Source of the DNA: Clostridium sp. MCC353
Lineage (GTDB): Bacteria > Bacillota > Clostridia > Lachnospirales > Lachnospiraceae
Reading direction: 5' to 3'
Assembly: GCF_018785315.1 (NCBI RefSeq)
Contig: NZ_WQPN01000025.1
Location: forward strand, 1-64,000
DNA length: 64,000 nucleotides
In this document: piece by piece, positions 33,787 to 42,457 of the stretch
Position numbering within the stretch: the stretch's first letter is position 1
How the letters are laid out: each line of letters begins with the position of its first letter
Made by a program: the position numbers and the translations under genes
The notes under the pieces: model-generated
Seen by the model: only the letters and a program-made list of their open reading frames with translations
Databases searched by the model: none
What the model was told of the DNA's origin: nothing

Positions 33787-33822
33787 GAACCTATGCATTT
33801 TATACAAAACATGCATAGATTC
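33787..33822 (-). terminator. Hairpin after the PrpR-like regulator
   Basis: Minus-strand GAATCTATGCAT pairs with ATGCATAGGTTC across 12 nt and is followed by TTCTTGTTTG. It may end the regulator transcript, or serve as an operator upstream of the operon promoter; the core CTATGCAT/ATGCATAG is a perfect dyad. Confidence 0.55.
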
Positions 33823-33890
33823 TTTATTGAAATTTATTCGTTTCAGATTCATTTCAAACATGTCAGTGACATTTCTAAATGAAATTTTTA

Positions 33891-35279
33891 TCAGTCCAAA
33901 TTATACTTTTTCATCCGCCTCCAAAGAGTGGATGTGCTGATATTTAAAGCTCTTGCGGTTAAAATCCTGTTTCCGCCGTATTTTTCCAACGCGGCTTTCA
34001 GATTTTCCAGCTCTCCGGTCAGTAGTTCTCCGATGGGCTGCTCTTCAAACTCATCCTTATCCCTGATATTGTATAGATCATCCAGAAGATAATTTACGTA
34101 ATCGGCAGTTATCTTCCTCCGCCTGGTGGTGAGGATCAGACGTTCACAAAACGCTTCAAGCTGCAGGTCATTTCCCTCCCAGTAATAATTGACGATCACG
34201 TCCCTGGCTTCATCGGTGAGAATATGGAATCTGGAATACAGATCCATATACTTTTTCACATATTCATCCACCAGAATTCTCACATCTTCTTTTCGTTCTG
34301 AAAACTCGGGAACCGTGAGGCGGAATGTCTGGAGCAGATAGTAGAGATCCTTTCTCATCTTACCGTTACGTTTCAGCTCAATCAGCTTTTTTGATGTACA
34401 CCCGATAATCCTAACATCCAATTCCTGCACATTGTCATTGTCCACGATGGAGGAAACACGGCGCTTTTTCCGTATGGCCTGTAAGAGATGGTACTGGGCG
34501 TTCAGGGTCAGTTTATCAATGGCCCGGATTACAATTGTGCCGTAATTGGCCTGCATCAAAAGCCCTTTATCCTCCCCCTCGCCAAAAAGGACCTTCATCT
34601 GGTCCTCCTCCCGGATTCCGGCCACATTGACCACCAGAAACGGGCCGTTTTTTCTGAGACTGTAGTTGTGGATTCCCTGGCATAAATCCTCCAGCTCCTG
34701 GGCAGTCTTGCCTTCTACCAGAATGGGACTGGCGGACTGGGCATAGAGTTTGGCTAAATCCACCACATTTTTCAGGCTGGGCATCCGGGCCGCCAGCTCG
34801 TCCAGGCTGCCTTTTGCCACAAATCCACGGAGAAACTGCTCCCTCATGTTCTCTTCCCGGTCCCAGTTCAGCCGTTTCATCATATTGCAGGACACAATCG
34901 TACCGGTGATCATGCCGTCCACAGCAATCGGTTCCACCACCACCACCAGAGCCTGGTAATTGGTATTGATAAATGTGGAATAGCTGTCCATGGAACCATT
35001 TAACACCTGGCCGAAGGTATCCCGGTCCAGCCCCTCCAGCACATCCGCAATATGCCTGCCTAAAAGCTCTTCTGAAGAAGCCTTTAAAAGCTGTTCCATC
35101 ATCCGGTTCATCAAAAGCACGCTGCCTTCCGCATCGGTCTTGATAATCCCATTAAATGCACTGTCCAAAACGGACACGAACTGGGCATAGCTCTGCTGTT
35201 CCACCCGGGAAGTGTAATACATCTTTTCCGCGTTGTTTAAAGCCACCTGAAGCGCTTCGCCGGTGGTGCGGAACAGCAT
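33891..35279 (-). CDS. PrpR-like regulator, C-terminal part (PAS, eroded AAA+, Fis-type HTH)
   Basis: The 462-residue frame continues, in register, the protein encoded by 35295-35777; only a TAG codon (35295-35297) and five sense codons lie between them. It holds the end of the PrpR N-terminal domain, a PAS domain (about 30-130), an AAA+-like region and a Fis HTH at the C-terminus (NRILTARALNISTSTLWRRMKKY). The AAA+ region has lost function: the Walker A G-E-T-G-T-G-K-E position reads VEGKTAQELED, Walker B reads GTIVIRAID, and no GAFTGA loop is present. It should therefore not activate sigma-54. AAGGGG lies 9 nt before this ATG, so separate translation is possible. Confidence 0.8.
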   Translation of the reverse strand: MLFRTTGEALQVALNNAEKMYYTSRVEQQSYAQFVSVLDSAFNGIIKTDAEGSVLLMNRMMEQLLKASSEELLGRHIADVLEGLDRDTFGQVLNGSMDSYSTFINTNYQALVVVVEPIAVDGMITGTIVSCNMMKRLNWDREENMREQFLRGFVAKGSLDELAARMPSLKNVVDLAKLYAQSASPILVEGKTAQELEDLCQGIHNYSLRKNGPFLVVNVAGIREEDQMKVLFGEGEDKGLLMQANYGTIVIRAIDKLTLNAQYHLLQAIRKKRRVSSIVDNDNVQELDVRIIGCTSKKLIELKRNGKMRKDLYYLLQTFRLTVPEFSERKEDVRILVDEYVKKYMDLYSRFHILTDEARDVIVNYYWEGNDLQLEAFCERLILTTRRRKITADYVNYLLDDLYNIRDKDEFEEQPIGELLTGELENLKAALEKYGGNRILTARALNISTSTLWRRMKKYNLD

Positions 35280-35294
35280 GGCGGGAATCCCCTT

Positions 35295-35777
35295 CTAGTT
35301 AGCATAATTTACACACTGTTCCCCGCTGATCAGAAAGTCCATCCCTCTTAAAATGGCCTCTTCCACCTCTTCAATCCATGGCCTTTCGCTGTTTAAATCC
35401 CGTCTGATGATTCTCACATCAAACAGCTCTTCAAATTTAGACGTGTCGCACAGCATTCCTTTCCAGAAAAAGATACCGATCAACGGCTTTTTCTTTTTCA
35501 GTATCTTCTTTGCCTTCACAATCGACAGCCCCAGTTCCTGGGCCGTCAGCTCGATCTCCACAACCGGGATATTGGTATGCTGTTTCACCGCACTGGCCTG
35601 GCTCCCTCGGGAAATGACGATATTGGCCCCTTTGGCAATCGCATTTCTCGCTTCCAGCACCACGGTGTCGATAGTTGTTTCCTTAATATATACCACATGG
35701 TGTTTTTTCTTTTTTATAATCTCTTCTGCCTGTCTGCACAGAAGCGCATCGGGCAGGAGCAGAGCTATTCCAGCCAT
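35295..35777 (-). CDS. PrpR-like regulator, N-terminal ligand-binding part (ends at in-frame TAG)
   Basis: The 160-residue frame is most of a PrpR_N domain, which senses small molecules: MAGIALLLPDALLCRQAEEII, ANIVISRGSQASAVKQHTNIPVVEIELT and a final ISGEQCVNYAN that in relatives runs on directly to the next helix. The next codon is TAG, then AAGGGGATTCCCGCCATG in the same frame leads into the downstream ORF. One base change (from AAG or CAG) would explain the break. This may be a nonsense mutation, a sequencing error or a genuine split into two chains. AGGGGG precedes the ATG. Confidence 0.8.
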   Translation of the reverse strand: MAGIALLLPDALLCRQAEEIIKKKKHHVVYIKETTIDTVVLEARNAIAKGANIVISRGSQASAVKQHTNIPVVEIELTAQELGLSIVKAKKILKKKKPLIGIFFWKGMLCDTSKFEELFDVRIIRRDLNSERPWIEEVEEAILRGMDFLISGEQCVNYAN

Positions 35778-35819
35778 TTTATTACCCCCTCACAAAAGCT
35801 CCTCCAGAACCATGAATTC

Positions 35820-35847
35820 AGTATATCATAAGCGGCACATGGAGCAA
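35820..35847 (-). promoter_or_regulatory. Promoter of the PrpR-like regulator
   Basis: TTGCTC (35842-35847) and TATACT (35820-35825) are 16 nt apart on the minus strand, about 40 nt before the ATG. Confidence 0.6.
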
Positions 35848-35883
35848 ATACAAATATGTAAGGAATCTCAAGAAAACCTTTTG

Positions 35884-35913
35884 TTGCAGTTACAAACCCA
35901 ATTGAGCTATAAT
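35884..35913 (+). promoter_or_regulatory. Promoter of the RelA/SpoT-HEPN gene
   Basis: TTGCAG (35884-35889) and TATAAT (35908-35913) are 18 nt apart, giving a leader of about 60 nt before the ATG at 35980. It supports the shorter start for this gene. Confidence 0.75.
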
Positions 35914-35979
35914 ATAGCCAAACCAAGAGCGCGCCGGAACATCGCCTGCCGGCCCGCTCCAAGCAGTGAGGAGGCTCTA

Positions 35980-37212
35980 ATGGACTTAGTCAACCAGTTT
36001 ATAGAAAATTATAAAAGACGTTTCCAGTTCTATGAAACCGCAGGCCGGCTGGCGGCAAAGCAGTTGGAAGACGCCCTGCAGTCCGCCGGTATCCGCGCCA
36101 TCGTCACATCCCGGGCAAAGAACCCAGGCAGGCTGAAAAGCAAAGTGCTCCGGAGAAATTCCAGAAGGGAAGTGCCCTATAAGAATATGAGGGAAATTTA
36201 TGAGGATATTGCTGATCTTTCCGGCGTCAGGGTTTCCTTATATTTCCCCGGCGACCGTGAGAAGGCCAATGCTTTGATAGCCGATTTATTCGCGGTCCTG
36301 GAAACAAAACAGTTTCCCGAACAGTCAAAGCCTCCTTCTTATAATAAACGTTTTTCCGGCTACTGGGCCAACCATTACCGCGCCCATATGAGGGAAGAAC
36401 ATTTAGATCCGTCCCAGCAGAAATATGCAGCGGCCCGCATCGAAATCCAGGTAGCGTCTGTTCTCATGCATGCCTGGTCGGAAGTGGAGCACGACTTGAT
36501 CTACAAACCACTTCAGGGGACTTTATCCGAAGAGGAACTGGCCATCATCGATGAGCTGAACGGTCTGGTGCTGACCGGTGAAATCGCCCTGGAGCGGCTT
36601 CAGAACGCGGGAAATGAGCGCATACGCAACAAGAGCACCTCATTTGTCAGCCAGTACGATCTGGCGTCCTACCTCTATAATTATCTGAGCAACAACTTCC
36701 GGCCGGAAGATATAGAGCTCAGAATGGGCAATGTAGAGCTGCTTTTTAAGCTTCTGAACCATTTAAAGATCACAACCGTTAAGGAAATCGAGCCGATCTT
36801 AAAATCCGTGAAATTTGAAAAGGACCGCCGCAACATTTCCCAGCAGATCATAGACCAGATCATAACAGGGAGTGAAAAGCGCTACCAGAGTTACAGGGAA
36901 CTGCGCTCTGACGAGAGCAGGGCGGACGAAAAAACACGGCATGCGGTGGATGAATTCTTTACCCACTGGGTGCGTCTGGAAAATACCTTGAACCGGATGA
37001 CCTATAAGAACGCGCCGCGAAGCCGGGGGGCCTTCAATATCAACTCCTTAAAGCGCCTCAATATCCTGAGCCAGGATGCGCTGGGCAAGATCGCATCCCT
37101 TAGGAAACTGCGCAATGTGCTGATCCATGATATTGAGATTCCGGATGTGGAAATGATCCAAAAGCAGGCGAGGGAGGCGCAGGAATTGCTGGGGAAGATA
37201 AATGAGATTTAA
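35980..37212 (+). CDS. RelA/SpoT-type (p)ppGpp synthetase domain protein with HEPN-like C-terminus
   Basis: The 410-residue product starts at an ATG with GAGGAG 6 nt upstream; the open frame extends much further 5' but crosses the promoter. Residues about 20-180 are an alarmone synthetase: RLKSK (51-55), DIADLSGVRV (76-85), SGYWANHYR (126-134), RIEIQV (153-158) and AWSEVEHDLIYK (165-176) match the ATP/GTP-site motifs. No hydrolase, TGS or ACT domain is present. Residues about 190-310 are helical and charged. Residues about 313-410 (DEFFTHWVRLENTL, then RNVLIH at 378-383) have the helical layout and R-x4-H motif of HEPN RNases. The HEPN call is inference. Confidence 0.82.
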   Translation: MDLVNQFIENYKRRFQFYETAGRLAAKQLEDALQSAGIRAIVTSRAKNPGRLKSKVLRRNSRREVPYKNMREIYEDIADLSGVRVSLYFPGDREKANALIADLFAVLETKQFPEQSKPPSYNKRFSGYWANHYRAHMREEHLDPSQQKYAAARIEIQVASVLMHAWSEVEHDLIYKPLQGTLSEEELAIIDELNGLVLTGEIALERLQNAGNERIRNKSTSFVSQYDLASYLYNYLSNNFRPEDIELRMGNVELLFKLLNHLKITTVKEIEPILKSVKFEKDRRNISQQIIDQIITGSEKRYQSYRELRSDESRADEKTRHAVDEFFTHWVRLENTLNRMTYKNAPRSRGAFNINSLKRLNILSQDALGKIASLRKLRNVLIHDIEIPDVEMIQKQAREAQELLGKINEI

Positions 37213-37219
37213 ATTGGGA

Positions 37220-37618
37220 TTTAGTTAGTGAAAGTTACGCAGGAAAGCGGGACGAGGGAGCGGAGGCGGGATTGGATGTTTGGAGGCGGGCATGGGGAGC
37301 GGAATCCGTCGGGGATGAAAACCTGCTTCCAACCGTAAGTGAAACTAAGACTCCAGGGATGGAAAAAGACGGTCCGATGCCCATTCACGGTAAACTCTTT
37401 ATGGGACTTTACCGTTCAGTGGGCATCTCAGAAACTGATTTGGTTTTCAGTTTCTGCCCGTCTTTTTCCATCTCTGGAGCCTAAGTTTCACTAACGGTTT
37501 CCAGATGGCTTTCATCCCCGACGGATTCCGCTCCCCATGCCCGCCTCCAAACATCCAATCCCGCCTCCGCTCCCTCGTCCCGCTTTTCTGCTGGTTTTCT
37601 CTGGCTAAAGTAATTAAA
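37220..37618. repeat. Long-hairpin element, copy C (complete, inverted relative to B)
   Basis: A roughly 399-bp near-palindrome with outer ends TTTAGTTAG and, reversed, TTTAATTAC. Arms 37239-37376 and 37470-37591 pair almost throughout. The core reads, in the B orientation, CAGAAACTG-loop-CAGTTTCTG and GATGCCC...GGGCATC enclosing CGGTAAA/TTTACCG (37388-37414), where copy B has CGGTGAA/TTCACCG: a compensated change. The GTTACGC end starts 21 nt after the stop codon of the RelA/SpoT gene. No transposase ORF. Confidence 0.88.
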
Positions 37619-37621
37619 ATA

Positions 37622-37657
37622 AAGGGTGAAGGCATTTTCGAAAATGGCTTCACCCTT
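37622..37657. repeat. 36-nt interspersed palindrome, copy 2
   Basis: AAGGGTGAAGG-CATTTTCGAAAATG-GCTTCACCCTT, with one mismatch. It abuts the end of long-hairpin copy C by 3 nt. Confidence 0.85.
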
Positions 37658-37686
37658 TAATGTAAATCCCCACACCATTTAACATC

Positions 37687-37722
37687 ACCCCTCAAGGCAT
37701 TTCCGAAAATGCCTTGAGGGGT
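37687..37722. repeat. 36-nt interspersed palindrome, copy 3
   Basis: ACCCCTCAAGG-CATTTCCGAAAATG-CCTTGAGGGGT. The spacer to copy 2 (GTAAATCCCCACACC) recurs, reversed, beside copy 1 as GTGGGGATTAGC, so spacer and palindrome form a larger repeat unit. Confidence 0.85.
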
Positions 37723-37756
37723 TACTATTCTGTCCGCCCTTGCAGGCCTAGAACCA

Positions 37757-37827
37757 CTTACGGTTGGAAGCCGGCCCCTGGTCCCGCAGGCCATGCCCGG
37801 CCCCGTTCCCAGGATTCATGGCGTTAC
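37757..37827. repeat. Remnant of a long-hairpin element (copy D)
   Basis: CTTACGGTTGGAAGCC is identical to the conserved arm of the element and is followed at a fitting distance by GCGTTAC, but the matching arm is missing. The rest of the 37213-37953 spacer beyond these repeats holds only the AT-rich leader of the next gene. Confidence 0.55.
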
Positions 37828-37953
37828 TCTCGCCAAAATAAAGTAAAAAACCGGGTATATTTTAAAAATTGTATATTAATCTTAGAAAAAGTACATTTCC
37901 TAAACCTCCAGGCCGTTATATACTAAACTTACAATAACCATGGAGGTATCACT

Positions 37954-39996
37954 ATGTATAAAGCCTACTTTAATAACCCCAACAACTTCATCTCCTCCGG
38001 TCAAATGTCCTGGTGCGGGGATTACTGTAAAACTCATTGGCCGGAGGAAGTCAGGCATATTCTCCGGATTGCGGACGATGCGGTGAACCATACGTTCCTG
38101 TTCGATCTCCGCTGGGATATGGAGCGTACTTATGAACCTGTCCATTTTGACGGCCCTGTCAAGTGGGATTATCAGCCGGGGGACGATCCGGAATTCATTT
38201 TTCAGTTTAACAGACACCAGTTTTTTATCTGCCTGGGGCAGGCGTATGCTTTGACCGGAAATGAAAAATATGCAGAAGCGTTTGCCAAACTGCTGGAATC
38301 CTGGATCAAAGAAAATCCGCTGACCGATCATTCCAGGGAAACCACCTGGCGGAGCATTGAGGCGGGAATCCGCGCGGAAACCTGGGTGAAGGCCATGGCT
38401 TACTTTAAGGACAGTCCCGTTGTCACAGAAGAGCTGATGGAACTTTATGTAAACTGTTTAACCGACCACGCACGCTATCTGATGGGATCTTACAAATATT
38501 TCCAGATTAAAAGCAATTGGGGGGTAATTGAAAGCAGAGGGCTTTTAGAAATCGGTTTAGCACTGTCCGATGCATTGGAAATCTCCAAAACCGGCGAAAC
38601 CAAAACCTGGATAGAAACTGCCATCAGCCGCCTGGACGAGGGGTTGAGGGTTCAGATTATGGATGACGGGGTTCAGTGGGAGCAGTCTCCTATGTACCAT
38701 AACGAAGTATTCCACTGCAGCATAGAAGCCCTCCGCCTGGCGAAACGGTACGGTTTTTCCATGCCGGAAACCTTTGTACATAAGGCGCATCAGATGGCAC
38801 GGGTCAACCTGGCGTGGAAAAAGCCCAATCACTGCCAGCCCGCCCAGGGCGACAGCGACGAAACCGATCTCAGGGATCTGCTGGCCCAAAGCGCCTATTT
38901 GTTCGGCGATCCGGTGTTAAAATACGCCGCGTATGAACATTTGGATTTTGACGGAATCTGGGATTATCTGGAAGATGGGGTGAAGGCCTATGAAGCTATG
39001 GAACCCCAGAAACCGGACTTCCTCTTAAAGGATCTTAACAGCAGCGGGAACTTCTACCTGAGATCCGGCTGGAACGAAGACGATGATTTCTTCCATTTCC
39101 GCTGCGGAAGCCTGGGCGGCGGACACGGGCATTCCGACAAACTTCACATTGACCTGGTTTTAGGCGGAGAAGACATCCTGATGGATGCGGGCCGGTATCA
39201 CTATGTAGGCGGCCCAATCCGGTACGAACTTAAAAATGCCCTCAGCCACAACACCCCAACCGTGGACAGCAGGGATTACCTCACCTGCCTGGATTCCTGG
39301 GGCGTGAGCGGCCTCTCCCCCGCTTACCGCCAGCCATACTGCCAAAAAGGGGAATTCACCCTGGTTCAGGGCGGTCACGGCGGATACCTGCAGGAAGGGC
39401 TGGGAGACGTCTATATCAACCGCAGGGTACTGGCTGTTGGAACCGGAGTTTATATCATTGCGGATACATTTTATGGCTCCACAGAGCATGTTTACCAGCA
39501 GAACTATCATTTTAACCCGGACGGAACCGTTGAACTGTCTGAACAGAAAAATTCCGCCCATTATACCGGGCGGAACGCGGAAGCTGATTTCATCTTTGAC
39601 ATCAATACGGAATGGGACGCTGCCGTCACATCCACCCGGATTTCCAGAAATTATAACCAGATGGAATCAAACCGGACCATCACCTTATCCCGGAAGAAAA
39701 ACGGCTGCTGCACCCTGGTAACCGTCATCGCAGGCGGTAAAAAAGGTTCTTATGCAAAACCCCAGGTCACCCGTCTTGACGTCACCTCACCGGCGAGAGG
39801 GATCACCCTGCCGGAGGAAGATGCCCACGGACTGAGAATCACCTTTAACGGGCAGACCTATGTGGTGATCATCGGCCACAAAGATATTGCCGGAGCCAAT
39901 GAAATGCTGTGCGCAGACGGATATATGGGACTGGGCACCGTCCTGGTCTTCAAGCCGGGAGAGCCAAAGACCGGAGGCACCGTACTCTGCTGGTAA
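37954..39996 (+). CDS. Heparinase II/III family protein (polysaccharide lyase-like)
   Basis: The 680-residue product has an N-terminal alpha/alpha toroid (about 40-350; FQFNRHQFFICLGQAYALTGNEKYAEAF) and a C-terminal beta-sandwich beginning with the family signature GGGHGHSDKLHIDLVLGGEDILMDAGRYHY (about 387-416). Such enzymes cleave uronic-acid-containing polysaccharides by beta-elimination. There is no signal peptide, suggesting action on imported oligosaccharides. GGAGG precedes the ATG. It converges on the AraC-type regulator gene. Substrate (heparan, alginate or other uronan) cannot be told. Confidence 0.9.
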   Translation: MYKAYFNNPNNFISSGQMSWCGDYCKTHWPEEVRHILRIADDAVNHTFLFDLRWDMERTYEPVHFDGPVKWDYQPGDDPEFIFQFNRHQFFICLGQAYALTGNEKYAEAFAKLLESWIKENPLTDHSRETTWRSIEAGIRAETWVKAMAYFKDSPVVTEELMELYVNCLTDHARYLMGSYKYFQIKSNWGVIESRGLLEIGLALSDALEISKTGETKTWIETAISRLDEGLRVQIMDDGVQWEQSPMYHNEVFHCSIEALRLAKRYGFSMPETFVHKAHQMARVNLAWKKPNHCQPAQGDSDETDLRDLLAQSAYLFGDPVLKYAAYEHLDFDGIWDYLEDGVKAYEAMEPQKPDFLLKDLNSSGNFYLRSGWNEDDDFFHFRCGSLGGGHGHSDKLHIDLVLGGEDILMDAGRYHYVGGPIRYELKNALSHNTPTVDSRDYLTCLDSWGVSGLSPAYRQPYCQKGEFTLVQGGHGGYLQEGLGDVYINRRVLAVGTGVYIIADTFYGSTEHVYQQNYHFNPDGTVELSEQKNSAHYTGRNAEADFIFDINTEWDAAVTSTRISRNYNQMESNRTITLSRKKNGCCTLVTVIAGGKKGSYAKPQVTRLDVTSPARGITLPEEDAHGLRITFNGQTYVVIIGHKDIAGANEMLCADGYMGLGTVLVFKPGEPKTGGTVLCW

Positions 39997-40007
39997 ACCG
40001 GCCCCTT

Positions 40008-42191
40008 TCACCGTTTCTGTTTGCGGTAATCTCCGGGCGTGATGCCATTTAACTGTTTAAACCGGCGGATGAAGCTGGAAACATTATAATAGCCCACCTG
40101 CTGGCTGATCTCTTTAAGCGTTAGCTTAGGGTCGGCCAGCAGTTTTTTTGCTCTCTCCATGCGGAAATCCGTGCTGTAGTCCAAAACATTCTGCCCGGTC
40201 TTCTCTTTAAAAAACTGGCTCAAATTGGGCAGCAGCATATTAAAATGTTCCGCTGTTTCCTGGATTGAAAAATCGCAGCGCAGACAGTTCTCTTTAATGT
40301 ACACAAGGATCTCCTGAAGCAGCCGGTCGGAGTCCTGTTTCGGCTGGCCTGCCGGATGGGCGGTCAGTTCCGTGTTAAGCTGTTGGATCAGCCGGATCAC
40401 GTCGTCCACGGTGTCCAGCTGCATGAGACACGATAGATCCACCGTATCCGATAACGTGTAATGGAATGAATCAGAAATTTCAATAAACATGCTGAGTATG
40501 TCAAAACAAATGCCTTTAGCCACAAACAGCGGCAGGTTCTTTCTCTGTATATAGTCGATCAAAGAGCCGACGCAGGCATGGATCACGTTCTGGTCCGCCC
40601 GGGCAATGGCCTCCTTCAACTGCTCAAACTGGCTTTTGGGATATGGAAATGCCGCATTATCCCCGGTCAGGAGGTCTTTATAGAGGATTGTATTTCCATT
40701 TCCTTTCACAAAACGGTAATCCAGGGCGCTGCGGGCCTCCAGATAGGAACGCGGAACCGAAAGAGTGCCGGAATAAAGCTTGCCCACGCCTATGGTCAGC
40801 TCCATGCGTGTTTCTTCTTTTACGGTCAGCCTCATCTGTTCCAATGCCTTTTCCGCCTTTTTACCAGATTCCTTTTTGGTTCCGTTAATCAGGATGATCT
40901 TATCCGGTTCCGGGGTAAATGTATAAAAACTTTCCATGGACCCGGACAGCAGCTCCTGAAGGCGCAGGGCAAACGCATCATAATCTTCGATTTTCCCGTG
41001 AACCTGAACCACCGCCACGAAGAACCAGTCATTTTCATATCCCATATTCAGATCCTGGACATCCAGGTTGAAATCTTCCCGGCTCATGTAATGTCCGGTC
41101 AGCAGTTTATGAATCCGGTTGCTCTTGATGGCCGCAGCGCTGCTTTTTAATTTAGCGGACAGATACTGGTTCTGGTCCGACAAAAAGTCCAGGGTGCTGG
41201 ATATGGTTTCCAGCTCGCCATTCTGCCCCGGGCTGTCCAGCAGAGAGGACGCCTTCTCCCCCAGCCTGCGGATCGGGGAATAATTCATGCGCATCAGCAC
41301 GGAGATCAACAGACCGGCCAGAAAAAGCACAAGCAGGGTGATGAACAGCAGTTCCCGGTTAATCATGTTAATCTTCTGTAAAAACTGCTGATCCCTGGGT
41401 ACATGGGCCGTATAAGTCCATCCCGTCTGGTCGGATCTATGGACCGAGGTAAAAAACTCCTTTCTTTCCTCAGCCGCATCCATACTGTCAAACTCCGGAT
41501 CCGAGGTAAAGAGCCGTTTCCCATCCCGGTCTTCTATGGACAGCACAACCCCGTATTTGCCCAACTGGTTGTGAACCCGGTTCCTGATCACATCCGCTTC
41601 TATAAAAAAGATGCAGGTTCCCTTTATAGTCTGGTAATCCGTATACAGCGGCTCCAAAACCGTGATATATTCCACATCTTTTCCCGGCGTCTTCACCATC
41701 TGAGCAGGCAGCACCATCCTGCGCTCTCCGTGAACGAGCTGCTCCTTCAGGCTGTCCGGATCGGTATTTTCAAACCGGTATAACTGCCCTAAAAAGAAAT
41801 CCACTTTGCAGGTGGACTGGTCTATGTACATATAATCTTCATTCTGCAGATATAAGGCCATCTCCCTGATAAACGGATTGGTCGTACAGTAAATGGAAAG
41901 ATTATTCACATACCGCCGCCCTTCCAGCGGATTGTCATCAAAATGGTATCCATTAAAATCCATCAAAAGGTGCATCTGATCCACAGTTCTGGCCAGCGTC
42001 TGCATCTCGGAATCAATGGTATCCCCGAAATGAATCAAATCCACATCCACCTGGGCCTGTATCTCCTTCTGATACGTACGGATAAACCGGTATCCGAACA
42101 GACCGTTAATCAGCAAAACAGGAATCAAAAGAACCAGTAAATAAGAAAGTAAAAATTTAAAGAAAAGTTTATCGAATTTTAACCCACGCAT
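40008..42191 (-). CDS. Membrane-bound AraC-family regulator with extracellular sensor domain
   Basis: The 727-residue product has a transmembrane helix near the N-terminus (FLLSYLLVLLIPVLLINGLFG), a Cache-like extracytoplasmic domain (about 40-270), a second helix (LLFITLLVLFLAGLLISVLM, near 285) and a cytoplasmic region ending in an AraC HTH (YYNVSSFIRRFKQLNGITPGDYRKQ). It combines sensing and DNA binding in one chain. The ATG after GGGGGG is chosen. It is divergent from the LplB-type transporter operon, its probable target. Confidence 0.92.
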   Translation of the reverse strand: MRGLKFDKLFFKFLLSYLLVLLIPVLLINGLFGYRFIRTYQKEIQAQVDVDLIHFGDTIDSEMQTLARTVDQMHLLMDFNGYHFDDNPLEGRRYVNNLSIYCTTNPFIREMALYLQNEDYMYIDQSTCKVDFFLGQLYRFENTDPDSLKEQLVHGERRMVLPAQMVKTPGKDVEYITVLEPLYTDYQTIKGTCIFFIEADVIRNRVHNQLGKYGVVLSIEDRDGKRLFTSDPEFDSMDAAEERKEFFTSVHRSDQTGWTYTAHVPRDQQFLQKINMINRELLFITLLVLFLAGLLISVLMRMNYSPIRRLGEKASSLLDSPGQNGELETISSTLDFLSDQNQYLSAKLKSSAAAIKSNRIHKLLTGHYMSREDFNLDVQDLNMGYENDWFFVAVVQVHGKIEDYDAFALRLQELLSGSMESFYTFTPEPDKIILINGTKKESGKKAEKALEQMRLTVKEETRMELTIGVGKLYSGTLSVPRSYLEARSALDYRFVKGNGNTILYKDLLTGDNAAFPYPKSQFEQLKEAIARADQNVIHACVGSLIDYIQRKNLPLFVAKGICFDILSMFIEISDSFHYTLSDTVDLSCLMQLDTVDDVIRLIQQLNTELTAHPAGQPKQDSDRLLQEILVYIKENCLRCDFSIQETAEHFNMLLPNLSQFFKEKTGQNVLDYSTDFRMERAKKLLADPKLTLKEISQQVGYYNVSSFIRRFKQLNGITPGDYRKQKR

Positions 42192-42393
42192 AGATGTCCC
42201 CCCATCCTGCCTTTCCAAAGCCAGAATAATTACATCAATTGTAACAACCAGCCCCTGACTTTGCAACCATCAAAAAAATGCCTATGTAGTAAAAAATGTA
42301 TACTCCAAGTATTAAAACCAACGGTTTTATGGGCATTTTTAAACATTTCGCCCGGATTTTAAACGGTTTTTTATATAAATTTTGTATTATGCA

Positions 42394-42422
42394 TTAAAAA
42401 ATGAACATTGTAATTATATACT
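42394..42422 (+). promoter_or_regulatory. Candidate promoter of the LplB-YtcP-LplA operon
   Basis: TTAAAA (42394-42399) and TATACT (42417-42422) are 17 nt apart. A closer TATAAT (42432-42437) would start transcription inside the ribosome site. The weak -35 box suits an activator-dependent promoter. A separated inverted repeat, AAAAATGCC/GGCATTTTT, lies upstream (about 42270-42345). Confidence 0.4.
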
Positions 42423-42457
42423 TTGCACACCTATAATCGTACCAGGAGGTGTGGCAA

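Noticed and set aside
35353-35979. A 209-codon upstream extension of the RelA/SpoT reading frame
   Set aside because: It runs antisense to the PrpR-like gene and across a promoter; the ATG at 35980 has a strong ribosome site and the synthetase domain begins just after it.
37220-37618. Insertion sequence or group II intron
   Set aside because: No ORF for a transposase or reverse transcriptase and no domain V-like GAAA hairpin; the element is palindromic along its length.
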